Source: RGIG3009 sp964433065 (GTDB lineage: Bacteria; Bacillota; Clostridia; Oscillospirales; Acutalibacteraceae). From it: DNA of 28,245 bases. The notes under the pieces were generated by a model. The model had not been told where the DNA came from, did not search any database, and was given only the letters and a program-made list of their open reading frames with translations. Below are positions 1-9,000 of this stretch, in pieces. The position numbers and the translations under genes were made by a program. Position 1 is the first letter of the stretch. Each line of letters opens with the position of its first letter. The DNA is taken from NCBI GenBank assembly GCA_964433065.1, contig CAYSPZ010000015.1, positions 1 to 28,245 on the forward strand. Direction: 5' to 3'.

Positions 1-190
1 TGCCTCCCTCTGACGAGGGAGGTGGATTCGCCGAAGGCGAAGACGGAGGGAGAGATAACGTTAACTACCCTCCGTCATTTGCTTCGCAAATGTCACCTTT
101 CCTTGCCGGAACGGCACCCCTTTGTCGCTTCGCGACATTTCCCCTGACAGGGGAATTTCCTGACAAGGGGAGGCTTTTCTCATGTTAAAG
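1..190. repeat. Mosaic palindromic intergenic repeat (REP/MITE-like)
   Basis: The stretch is almost entirely short GC-rich palindromes: CCTCCCTC/GAGGGAGG near 4-22, TTCGCC/GGCGAA around 27-41, GACGGAGGG (42-50) inverted as CCCTCCGTC (68-76), CATTTGC/GCAAATG (77-92), TGTCGC/GCGACA around 123-138 and CCCCT/AGGGG near 142-154. The module GGTG-hairpin-GACGGAGGG occurs twice in opposite orientations with different hairpin stems. No plausible gene is present. Similar palindromic elements are common between genes in gut Clostridia (general knowledge). The left boundary is cut by the window edge. Confidence 0.7.
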
Positions 191-242
191 TTTTTATCTT
201 CTCCCGGTAAAACGGGGGGTATTTCCATGCCTAAAGACACCA

Positions 243-284
243 AACAACCCGCCTCGCAACCGATTGGTTGCGAGGCGGGTTGTT
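243..284 (-). terminator. Perfect 19-bp hairpin terminator
   Basis: Bases 243-261 are the exact reverse complement of 266-284, with a 4-base GATT loop. The hairpin begins 8 bases past the stop of the minus-strand lipoprotein, so it most likely ends that transcript. The U tract in the minus direction is weak (TTGTTT then mixed sequence), so stem strength would have to carry termination. Confidence 0.75.
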
Positions 285-292
285 ATCATATC

Positions 293-1009
293 TCACACAA
301 ACGGTGACCATTGCGGCTTTGTCGTCGTACCGGTACTTGTCGTTTTTTTGGTCGTTGTCGTCGTTTTTTTCGTCGTCGTAGTCGTTTTTTTCGTCGTCGT
401 GGTTACCTTTACCGTCGTAGTCGCCGCGGTCGTATGTTTCACCGTAGTTGTCGTCACCTTCGCCGACGTCGTGATCGTCGGCGTATTCCCCGACGCCGTC
501 GTCGTGGCGATTGGGGGAGAGGACAACTTCGTCGTTACGGTTGTCATCGGCGCCGTAATGACCGATTTATCCTCCGACACAACCGACCGTGTCGTCGACG
601 TAGTCCGCACGGTCGTCCCTTTCACAGGCACGGTCGTCCCTTTCATAGGCACGGTCGTTCCGTCAATAGCCGTCGCGGTTGCCGTGGTCGTTGCGGTCGC
701 TTCGGTAGACAGCGTCGACTCGGTCGACTCGGTCGTCCCCGCACCGTCATTTTGCGCGGTCGTCGTTACCGCCGCCTCGTCGGTCGTACCCGACTCGCTC
801 TCATCACCCGTCGTCTTGGTGACCGTCGCGCCATCGCCTGCCGTCGTGTCCGTACCGTCACCCAACGTCGTAGTTGCGTCTGCCTCTTGCGTCGTGGTCG
901 TTGTCGCCGCCGTTGTGGTGCCGTTGACCTCCTTGTCGGTCGGCATGCACCCGACACACAGCACGATAATGAATATGAGTACAAGGATACCGAATAACGC
1001 GCGTTTCAT
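293..1009 (-). CDS. Threonine-rich stalk lipoprotein without catalytic domain
   Basis: The product has 238 residues. The N-terminus is MKRA followed by a hydrophobic stretch ending LCVGC, so Cys21 is the likely lipidated residue (Lgt/Lsp route) and the protein would be anchored on the outer face of the membrane. The rest is low-complexity Thr/Ala/Ser with acidic residues, then TTTTTKK repeats, ending TTTKPQWSPFV. There is no recognisable folded domain. The lipoproteins at 15664 and 18136 have the same layout (lipobox, Thr stalk) but continue into an SGNH domain after the stalk; here the stop falls near that junction. A strong ribosome site (AAGGAGG, 1016-1023) and a good promoter support the start. 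It may be a wall-spanning, possibly O-glycosylated spacer or a truncated relative of the stalked hydrolases. Function is not known. Confidence 0.75.
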   Translation of the reverse strand: MKRALFGILVLIFIIVLCVGCMPTDKEVNGTTTAATTTTTQEADATTTLGDGTDTTAGDGATVTKTTGDESESGTTDEAAVTTTAQNDGAGTTESTESTLSTEATATTTATATAIDGTTVPMKGTTVPVKGTTVRTTSTTRSVVSEDKSVITAPMTTVTTKLSSPPIATTTASGNTPTITTSAKVTTTTVKHTTAATTTVKVTTTTKKTTTTTKKTTTTTKKTTSTGTTTKPQWSPFV

Positions 1010-1052
1010 AGCGTTTCCTCCTTAAACGATCGATCTTATATGTATCACCTTT

Positions 1053-1081
1053 ACTATATCGTATCCTCGCACACTTGTCAA
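1053..1081 (-). promoter_or_regulatory. SigA-type promoter of the stalk lipoprotein
   Basis: On the minus strand TTGACA (1076-1081) is followed after exactly 17 bp by TATAGT (1053-1058). It lies about 45 bp upstream of the lipoprotein start, with its ribosome site between. Confidence 0.8.
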
Positions 1082-1242
1082 GATACGGTAAATTTCTCCA
1101 AACTCCACGATTATCACGTTTTGTGCATAAATATTAACGTTTTGTCCATTGTTCGGACGGACAAGGTGTGGTAAAGTGCATACGTATCTCTATACTCAGG
1201 CGACTTCTGCGAGTTTTTCTCGGCGGAATATACTTTCACTCG

Positions 1243-1282
1243 CAAAATCAGCAGGATAATTTCACAAAATAGCAGGATAATT
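1243..1282 (+). repeat. Two tandem copies of an AGCAGGATAATT motif, 21 bp apart
   Basis: CAAAAT-C-AGCAGGATAATT (1243-1261) and CAAAAT-AGCAGGATAATT (1265-1282) are direct repeats. The 12-base core recurs at 21 bp, two turns of the helix. They sit in the 429-bp divergent intergenic region, just upstream of a TATAAT box that may serve the surface protein at 1439. A pair of activator sites is one reading; this is inference. Elsewhere in 1082-1242, ACGTTTTGT occurs at 1117 and 1137 and a small TTGTCC/GGACAA inverted repeat lies at 1142-1164; I see no gene there. Confidence 0.5.
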
Positions 1283-1309
1283 ATATACAAGTTTTAAAAA
1301 ATAAGGTAC

Positions 1310-1315
1310 TATAAT
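1310..1315 (+). promoter_or_regulatory. Candidate -10 box for the first giant surface protein
   Basis: A perfect TATAAT occurs 124 bp upstream of the start at 1439. No good -35 lies at 16-18 bp, so if this is the promoter it would depend on an activator, perhaps at the tandem motifs just upstream. The implied leader of roughly 117 nt contains a small hairpin (CGCGG 1378-1382 / CCGCG 1388-1392). Confidence 0.35.
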
Positions 1316-1438
1316 AGTGTGTATTGGTATAAGTTTACGGTCTTTTTGTGCAAATTTTCAGGCAAACTTCCCAACCACGCGGCGAAACCGCGCTTCACGC
1401 GCGTTTATATACATTATTGTAAATGAGGTGAAAGAACT

Positions 1439-4400
1439 ATGAAAAGCAAACTCTCTAAGCGTTTCCTTGCAATTCTCCTCTCGTGTCTGTTGGTAATGGC
1501 ATCCTTTGCCGGCACCTTCACCGTCGGTGCTGCTACCGATGAAGACGCGATTCGCGCCGCATTCGAAGAATACGTGGCGTCTACCGTGCTCACCGGCACC
1601 GGTAAAAGCTCCACCTATTCCGATGCAGGTCTGATTACATACTTGGCGGAAAAAGGGTACGCCGACGTTACCATCGTCGGTGCCGGTACCACCACTCCCC
1701 AAAGTTACCTGCAACACGCACAAGCCGGTTTCATCACCGGTGTTGAAGGTTACGAAAACCTGTTCGCCACCAAAGACGGTTACGTAGCGGTCGTTCTCAA
1801 CTACGACGGCGCGAACATCGGTTGTGTCGCCACCATTCCCGCGGACGTCTACGGTAGCACCGATATCGATACCGTCAGTACCGACGCGGACTTTTCCGAC
1901 ACCGATAGCGATGGTACGATTGACGCATACACCGGCTCTGCCGAACTCGTTGTGCTCGACAAGACCATCTCTACCGCGATGACTTGGGGCGACAACGCCG
2001 CCAACATCAAAGCCATCGTCGTAACCAGCGGCCAATCGTTTGCAAGCGTCTCCGGCTTCTTCGGCACAACCAAACTGCCGAACTTACAAGCTTTCCGTTT
2101 TGAATCGGGCTATACTGCATCCGGTGACAACTACGTTTTCAGTGGCGCTTCCAAATTGACCCACATTGCGTTGCAACCCTCTGCCGTCTATGCACTTTCC
2201 AACCACTTCTTAAACGGTAATTCCTCCGTTGTTGTGTTTGAAAACTGTGACAAGATCGAGCGTGTGGGCTGGGCGGCAATTAACGGCACCAAGATCTCCA
2301 CCTTCGCGTTCGGTGCCGGTCGTGGTACCGTGTGGACCGACGGTGCGTCGTTGAGCACCGGTGTCGTGAACGACGGTGTAACTCCCGTCTTCAAGATGTT
2401 GCACTCCGGTACTCCCGGTATTGACGGCGCGGCTATGACCACGAACCGCTGGTCTGCGACCATTAAACCGATCGTCTACACCACTCAAAACGTCTACAAC
2501 GCCATTCAGGCAAGTACTTACGACGTGTATAAAAACGCCGAATACCGCTTGATCGTTGAAGACCTCGTTAGCGTGGCGGCGACCGTCAAAGCGAAGACCG
2601 ATAGCATTTCTTCCGTGTTGCCCGACGCCGAGGTGGTCCTCACCACCATCAAGACCGGTCTCACCCTGCCCGACGGCTACACCCTCAACTGGGTGGACGA
2701 TACCTTCGCGGTAGCGAGCGGTAAAGTCACCGGTACGTTGGCACTGTCCGACGGCACCAACACCGTCAAATACGACGTTGAATTCGACGTCCAAGATCCC
2801 GAAGGCACCATCGAAGAAGCCTTCAAAGCGTATGTCGCTTCCACCGTCTTCACCACCAACGGTTACAGTTCTACCTACTCCGATGCGGGCTTGAAAGCCG
2901 CTCTTCTCGAAAAAGGTCACGTTGTCACCGTCGTTGACAGTTACCTGAAACATTCGCAATCCGGTTTCACCACCTCGGTCGCCGGTTACGAAGACCTGTT
3001 CGAAGCACAAGACGGCTTCGTGTCCGTCCTGCTGCAAGACGCGGAAGGCACCGAATACGTGCTCACCGCAACCCTCCCCGCTTACACCTATGAACATTTG
3101 GATATCGATACCATCAGCGCTGATTCCGACTTTACGGATACCAACAGCGACGGTTACTTCGATACCTATACCGGCTCCGCCGAACTGGTCGTCATCCCCG
3201 GCAACGTTGCCTCTACCATCACGTGGGGTACCAACGCCGCCAACATCAAAGCCATCGTCTACAAAGGCAGTCAATCATTCGACGCGAATTTCAACACCAA
3301 CGCTACGTTCGGTGCTTCCAAACTGGCAAACCTGTTGGCATTCCGTATGACCGGCGGTTCCTTCTCGTCCTCCGCCAATATTAACTTCTTCTCCGGCAAC
3401 AACAATCTGACTCACATCGCCTTGCCTGAAGGCGGCGTGTATATGCTCCCCAACCACTTCTTAAACGGCAGATCCGGTGTCGTCCGTATTGAAAATATGG
3501 ACGGTGTCGAACGGTTCGGTTGGGCATCGCTCAACGGCACCAACCTGAACACCTTTGAAGCCGGTGTCAACCGCGGCGGTTTCTACACCGACTCGTACTG
3601 CTTCCAAACTAAGATCTACAGTCAAGGCGTTACCCCGGTTATCGTACTCCATCACGAAAACCCGAGCGTGACCGGCGCCGGTAATTCTGAATATCGTTGG
3701 AACAATTCCTTCGTGCCGATTATCTATTGTAACGAAACGACATGGGAAAACGTGTTTGCTTCCGACGTTTACGGCTTACAGGATTATGAGGCCGACTGGC
3801 GCTACGACACCCTCTCCACCCTCAAAACGGCGGGTGCGGTTCAGGTCAAACTCGCCGGTCTGACCGAACTGACCGGTCTCGAAGAGATGGCGTTGGCGCA
3901 GATCACTTCCGGCCTCACTCTTGACGAGTACACCACCCTCGCGTGGGTTGACGGCACCTTCAAGGTAGAAGGCGGCAAAGTCACCGGTACCCTGGAATTG
4001 ACCGATGACTACTACACCGTTCCCTTCGCGGTATCGGCGGACGTTCTGGTTCCCGAAACCGATCTCCAAGACGACTTTGAAGAATACGTAGCATCTACCG
4101 TGTTTACCACCAACGGTTACAGCTCCACCTACAACGACGATGCGTTGATGAACTACCTGTGGGCGAAAGGTCATGCCGTCACATTGGTTGACAGCTATCT
4201 CCAACACGCCGAAGCCGGTTTCACCACCTCGGTCATCGGTTACGAAAACCTGTTCGCGGCTGAAGACGGTTACGTTGCCGTCCTGCTCAAAGACGCGGAA
4301 GGCAATCAGGTCGGCTACACCGCGACCATCCCCGCATACACCTACAAACACTCCGACATCGACACCGTCGATAGTTACGCAACCAACCCCGACGTGTTCA

Positions 4401-5776
4401 CGTTGGAAGAGGACGTCATCACCGCCTATAACGGCACTGCCGAGATGCTCATCCTCGACAAAAAAGTTTCGCCCACCTTTACGGTTGCGAATGCCGCCGG
4501 CGTGAAAGTCATCGTTATCACCAGCGGTCAGACCTTTATTGACAAAGACGATAACGCTCAGGATTTCCACGACACGGCGAACCGTTTCTCCACCAAGTTC
4601 CCGAACCTGTTGGCGATCCGCTTTGATGAAGCCGGCATCGAATACGGGGCAGACAACGGTATGCTCTATGGCGCCACCAAACTGACTCACGTGTCCTTGC
4701 CGAGCGGCTTGTATATGATCCCGCACTGGTTCTTGGGCGGCGCTTCCTCGCTCGTCCGTCTGGACAACGACCACGTGGTAGAACGTATCGGTTACGTTGC
4801 ACTCTCCGGCACCAAACTGCACACCATCGAAGCCGGTAAAGACAAAGGCCGCTTCTGGACCGATACTTCGTCGATGTATACGGCGATCGGTGCGGAAGGC
4901 GTCACCCCGGTTATCAAATTGCACCACGCTGACCCGATCGTCGAAGGTTCCGGCACCGGTTCCGCCAGATGGAACGCTGCTTACCCGCCGATCATCTATT
5001 GTAACGAAGCCACCTACAACAAGGTTACTAACGGTACTGTAGACGGCTTGAAGATCGCTGCTGACTGGCGCTATAACACTCCCGCTATCTTCGATGACGC
5101 GATCAAAGCCCAAGCAGTCATCAACGAAGAGATCGCGACCGTTGACGGCGCGGACATCCTCGCGGCGGCTCAGGCGGTCCTCAGTGACGGTATCACCGCA
5201 AGTTGGGTTTCCTACGAACTCGACGGTATGGACGGTATCGGTACCATGGCGATCACCGACGGTGAGACCACCATCAACCTCGCGTACAACGAATTGGCAG
5301 TGAAGATGACGAACGGTGCTTCCGTCCGTTACGACACCCCCGCCGGTATCCGTTTCGCGACCCGTGTCAACGGTATCAAAGAACTCGAAGAAGCCGGTTA
5401 CACCGTGAACGTCGGCACCATCGTCGCGATCACCTCCGCGCTCGGCGACAACGAATTCACCAAAGAAGCGTTGACCGCTGCCGGTGTGAACTACCTCAAC
5501 GTCAAGACTAACACGTGGGCGGAAGCAGGTTTGACCGAGTTCGGCAACTACGACAACCTGACCCTCAACGTTGTTTACAACATCCCCGCGTCGGCATACG
5601 CGACCGACCTGTCGGCTCGTACCTACGTCGAAGTTACCAAAGACGGTGTGACCGAAACCTGGTATTCCGACTATTCCGAACTGAACAACGCGCGTAACAT
5701 CCGCGAAGTAGCCATCAAGGTATACGACGATGCTCCCGAGTCCGTGAAGGGCATCCTCGACGGATTCATTGGCTAA
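1439..5776 (+). CDS. Giant secreted BspA-like LRR repeat protein, three units
   Basis: The product has 1445 residues. It begins with a Sec signal peptide (KLSKR, hydrophobic core, likely cleavage around VGAA, residues 28-32). Three tandem units follow at about residues 35-450, 455-870 and 873-1285. Each has an N-terminal module with EEYVAST..SSTYSD, SYLQHA and YENLF signatures, then a BspA-type leucine-rich solenoid (AYTGSAELVV cap, KLPNL, LTHIALP, NHFLNG..VV), then a beta-rich segment with WVDGTF and KVTGTL. Units 1 and 2 carry DxDxDG-like loops (DTDSDGTID; DTNSDGYFD) that could bind Ca2+. Residues 1287-1445 form a separate domain starting GASVRYDTPAGIRFAT. No LPXTG or transmembrane anchor is seen, so it is probably secreted or held non-covalently. 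The start is supported by GAGGTG at 1425-1430. The ligand is unknown; adhesion or glycan binding is inferred from BspA relatives. Confidence 0.85.
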   Translation: MKSKLSKRFLAILLSCLLVMASFAGTFTVGAATDEDAIRAAFEEYVASTVLTGTGKSSTYSDAGLITYLAEKGYADVTIVGAGTTTPQSYLQHAQAGFITGVEGYENLFATKDGYVAVVLNYDGANIGCVATIPADVYGSTDIDTVSTDADFSDTDSDGTIDAYTGSAELVVLDKTISTAMTWGDNAANIKAIVVTSGQSFASVSGFFGTTKLPNLQAFRFESGYTASGDNYVFSGASKLTHIALQPSAVYALSNHFLNGNSSVVVFENCDKIERVGWAAINGTKISTFAFGAGRGTVWTDGASLSTGVVNDGVTPVFKMLHSGTPGIDGAAMTTNRWSATIKPIVYTTQNVYNAIQASTYDVYKNAEYRLIVEDLVSVAATVKAKTDSISSVLPDAEVVLTTIKTGLTLPDGYTLNWVDDTFAVASGKVTGTLALSDGTNTVKYDVEFDVQDPEGTIEEAFKAYVASTVFTTNGYSSTYSDAGLKAALLEKGHVVTVVDSYLKHSQSGFTTSVAGYEDLFEAQDGFVSVLLQDAEGTEYVLTATLPAYTYEHLDIDTISADSDFTDTNSDGYFDTYTGSAELVVIPGNVASTITWGTNAANIKAIVYKGSQSFDANFNTNATFGASKLANLLAFRMTGGSFSSSANINFFSGNNNLTHIALPEGGVYMLPNHFLNGRSGVVRIENMDGVERFGWASLNGTNLNTFEAGVNRGGFYTDSYCFQTKIYSQGVTPVIVLHHENPSVTGAGNSEYRWNNSFVPIIYCNETTWENVFASDVYGLQDYEADWRYDTLSTLKTAGAVQVKLAGLTELTGLEEMALAQITSGLTLDEYTTLAWVDGTFKVEGGKVTGTLELTDDYYTVPFAVSADVLVPETDLQDDFEEYVASTVFTTNGYSSTYNDDALMNYLWAKGHAVTLVDSYLQHAEAGFTTSVIGYENLFAAEDGYVAVLLKDAEGNQVGYTATIPAYTYKHSDIDTVDSYATNPDVFTLEEDVITAYNGTAEMLILDKKVSPTFTVANAAGVKVIVITSGQTFIDKDDNAQDFHDTANRFSTKFPNLLAIRFDEAGIEYGADNGMLYGATKLTHVSLPSGLYMIPHWFLGGASSLVRLDNDHVVERIGYVALSGTKLHTIEAGKDKGRFWTDTSSMYTAIGAEGVTPVIKLHHADPIVEGSGTGSARWNAAYPPIIYCNEATYNKVTNGTVDGLKIAADWRYNTPAIFDDAIKAQAVINEEIATVDGADILAAAQAVLSDGITASWVSYELDGMDGIGTMAITDGETTINLAYNELAVKMTNGASVRYDTPAGIRFATRVNGIKELEEAGYTVNVGTIVAITSALGDNEFTKEALTAAGVNYLNVKTNTWAEAGLTEFGNYDNLTLNVVYNIPASAYATDLSARTYVEVTKDGVTETWYSDYSELNNARNIREVAIKVYDDAPESVKGILDGFIG
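1535..5295 (+). repeat. Three tandem ~1.25-kb coding repeats
   Basis: Units start near nt 1535, 2800 and 4056. Nucleotide identity is high in patches, for example around the SSTYSD codons and the NHFLNG codons, which suggests duplication with later recombination between units. The same unit is repeated in the neighbouring gene at 6043. Confidence 0.8.
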
Positions 5777-5815
5777 AAGATGTATTTGACATTATTACAG
5801 AGAGGAAGATGACGG

Positions 5816-5944
5816 ATGAATCGCAAAAGTTACGAAACTCCCGAGCTGGAAATCATTGACCTGTCTTCGGTAAACGTACTGACCCTGTCCGAGTGGGACA
5901 ACACCGAAGGCGGCGACGCAAGCGAGTTATTCCCTCAGCAGTAA
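5816..5944 (+). CDS. 42-residue conserved-type small peptide
   Basis: ATG at 5816 reads 42 codons to TAA at 5942-5944: starts MNRKSYETPELEIIDLSS, then a VNVLTLSEWD segment and a Gly/Asp/Glu-rich end, with a net negative charge. AGAGG (5801-5805) lies 10 bases upstream. There is no signal peptide, no Cys and no transmembrane segment. Short proteins starting M(K/N)xxYExPELEVIDL with a DVITxS-like middle are, from memory, widespread unannotated ORFs in Clostridia; the role is unknown. The shape (conserved front, variable Gly-rich tail) recalls a leader-core peptide, but no modification enzyme is adjacent. It sits between the two giant surface genes in the same direction, probably co-transcribed. 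Confidence 0.6.
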   Translation: MNRKSYETPELEIIDLSSVNVLTLSEWDNTEGGDASELFPQQ

Positions 5945-5959
5945 GTTAACGAGAGCGCC

Positions 5960-5979
5960 GCTCTCCCTTCGGGGAGGGC
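5960..5979 (+). other. UUCG-loop hairpin between peptide and second giant gene
   Basis: GCTCTCCC (5960-5967) pairs with GGGAGGGC (5972-5979) around a TTCG tetraloop, with one G-T pair. There is no U tract after it, so it may be an mRNA processing/stability hairpin or a partial attenuator. Its sequence resembles the palindromic repeat at the left edge. Confidence 0.5.
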
Positions 5980-6042
5980 GACGCCCCCGTACTTATAAAG
6001 TCCACATTTAGTCCCAACGACCCAAACAACGAGGTGAAAAGT

Positions 6043-9000
6043 ATGCAAAAGAAACTTTCCAAGCGCATCCTTTCCGTGTTACTGTCCTGCTTGATCGTGT
6101 TAACGTCCTTTGCAGGAACCGGATTGGTCATTGCGAATTCTCAGGTCGAAGACGAGATTCGCAACGCATTTGAGGAATACGTGGCATCCACCGTGCTCAC
6201 CGGCACCGGTTACAGTTCCACCTATTCCGACGCGAATTTGATTGCACATTTAGAGAGTGAAGGTTACACCGGCATCTCCATCGTCGGCGCCGGCACCACC
6301 ACTCCTCAAAGTTACTTACAACACGCACAAGCCGGTTTCATCACCGGCGCCGCAGGTTACGAAAACCTCTTCGCAACCCAGGACGGCTACGTGTCGGTTG
6401 TTCTCTCCTACAACGGCAACAACATCGGTTGTGTCGCTACCATTCCGGCTGATACCTTCGGTAGCGCTGACATCGATACTGTCAGCACCGACGCGGACTT
6501 TACCGTGACAGACGGCGTTGTCACCGCCTACAACGGTGACGCTGAAATCGTTGTACTGAACAACAAGATCGCTTCCAACATCAATTGGGGCGACAATGCC
6601 GCCAACATCAAAGTGGTTGTGTTGAAAACGGCACAAGCCTTTACGACGGCATTCCATGACGGTTCCGCGTTCGGCGGCGCGAAGTTGCCGAACCTGCAGG
6701 CGCTCGTGTTTGCGGACGGCTCTTCGTTTGCGGAAGATAACACCAACTTTTTCTCCGGCGCCACCAAACTGACCCACATCCGCTTACCCAATAACAGCAT
6801 TCACCTGTCGCACCATTTCGCGAACGGCTTGTCTTCGCTCGTCGTGCTCGAAAATGCGGACAAGGTCAGCCGCGTGGGCTGGGGTTCTTTGAACGGCACC
6901 AGTCTGTCGACCCTGACGGTTGGTGACGGTCATGCCGAGTGGCACGTCCGTGCTTCCGGTCTGGCGTCCCGCCTTCCCGCCAACTACGGCGTTACCCCTG
7001 TGTGGAACACTCTGTACACCTGCACTGGCACTTATCAAGTATCAAGTTCTGATGGTTCAGACGCCCGTTGGAATACCACCTATCCGCCGATCGTGTACTT
7101 TAAAAATGCAACGGCGTTGGCAAACTATCAAGCCTCCTCCTTGTACGCAAACGGCAAACTGATTGCCGACTACCGATTGATCGTCGACGATCTCGTCCGT
7201 ACGGCGGCAACCATCAAAGCCAACGCTGATCGTCAGACCGCCATCGTTCCGCTTGAGGATACGGCGCTCGGCATCATCAGCGGTTCTCTCCCGTCCGGTA
7301 TCACCACCGCGTGGGAAGACTTTACCGTCGCAGGCGGTAAAGTAAGCGGTACCATCGTCGTATCCGACGGTACCAACGACATTAAATTCGACGTATCGCT
7401 CGACGAGACGCCTCCGGAAGGCACCCTCCAAGAGCAATTCGAAGCCTACGTGGCGTCCACCGTGTTTACCAACAACGGATATAGTTCCACCTATTCCGAT
7501 GCGGGTCTGAAACAATGGTTGGCGCAAAAAGGCCACAGCGTAACGGTTGTCAAGAGTTATCTGCAACACGCACAATCCGGCTTCACCACCGGTGTGGAAG
7601 GGTATGAAACCTTCTTCGCCCCGGAAGACGGTCTTGTGTCGGTTATGTTGAAAGACAGCGATAACAACACCTACGCATACTTTACGTCTATCCCCGCATA
7701 CACCTACGAACATACGGATATCGACACCATCAGTTCCGATTCTGATTTTGCGGATACCAACAACGACGGTCTCTTCGACACCTACACCGGCTCTGCCGAG
7801 TTGGTCGTCATCAACGGCAACGTTGCCTCTACCATCACTTGGGGAGACAACGCCGCCAACATCAAAGCAATCGTCTACAACGGCAATCAGCAATTCAACG
7901 CGAATTTCCATAACGCGGCGTTCAGCAGTGCGAAATTGCCGAACCTGTTGGCGTTCCGTATGAACGGCGGTTCCTTTGCCTCTTCCGGAGACATTAACTT
8001 CTTCTCCGGCAACAACAACCTGACCCACGTCGCGTTGCCCGATGGCGGCGTGTATATGCTGCCGAACCACTTCTTGAACGGCAGAAGCGGTGTCGTCCGT
8101 GTTGAAAATATGGACGGTGTGGAACGCTTCGGTTGGGAGGCCCTTCAAGGTACCAACCTGTCCACCATCGAAGCCGGTATCAACCGCGGTCGATTCTATA
8201 CCGACGCGCGTTCGTTCAACACCAATATCTGGCAACAAGGCGTCACTCCGGTCATCGTGCTCCACCATGTAAATCCGGTGGTTGAAGGCGCGGCTAAGGA
8301 CGCTAATCGTTGGAATGCCTCCTGTGTGCCGATCATCTATTCGAACGAAACGACATGGGAAAACGTGTTCACCTACGAAGTTCCCGGCTTGTGCGATTAC
8401 GATGCCGACTGGTCGCAGTTCGACGAGACGACCTCCATCCTCAAAGACGTCATCGTCGCGCAAGAGATTATGAACACTGTGGAATCCTTGCCCGGTAATG
8501 CCGCGGCTGTCGGTTCCATTCTCAACCAGTCTTTACCGGACGGTTATACCGCGGCGGTGAAAGACGGTACCTTCAAGAACGAGAACAACGAAGTTTCCGG
8601 TGTTATGGTATTGTCCAACGGCACCGCGAGCATCGAGTTCACCTTCTCCGCGCCGTTGCGCGTATACAACGGTACTCTGGAAGATGCGTTCTACGAATAC
8701 GTAGCATCCACCATCTTCACCAATAACGCTTACAGCTCCTCCTATTCCGACACAGGCTTACTCAACTATCTGGCAGAAAGAAGCTTCGTCGTAACGATCG
8801 AAGAAAGTTATCTGCAACATGCCAAAGCCGGCTTCACCACCGGTGCGGCAGGTTACGAGAACCTGTTCAAAGCCGAAAACGGTTATATTTCGGTCATCCT
8901 CAAAGACGACCAGAACAATAAGACCGGTCTTTTGGCGACCATCCCCGCGTACACCTACGATCACACGGCGGACATCACCACCGTCAGCACCGATGCGGAC

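Noticed and set aside
61..243. 60-residue minus-strand open frame
   Set aside because: It lies in the palindromic repeat, has no ribosome site and reads through hairpins; typical chance frame of such repeats.
264..1025. Val-rich plus-strand frame over the stalk lipoprotein
   Set aside because: It is the reverse complement of Thr codon runs (ACG/ACC read as CGT/GGT/GTC); the minus strand has the promoter, ribosome site and lipobox.
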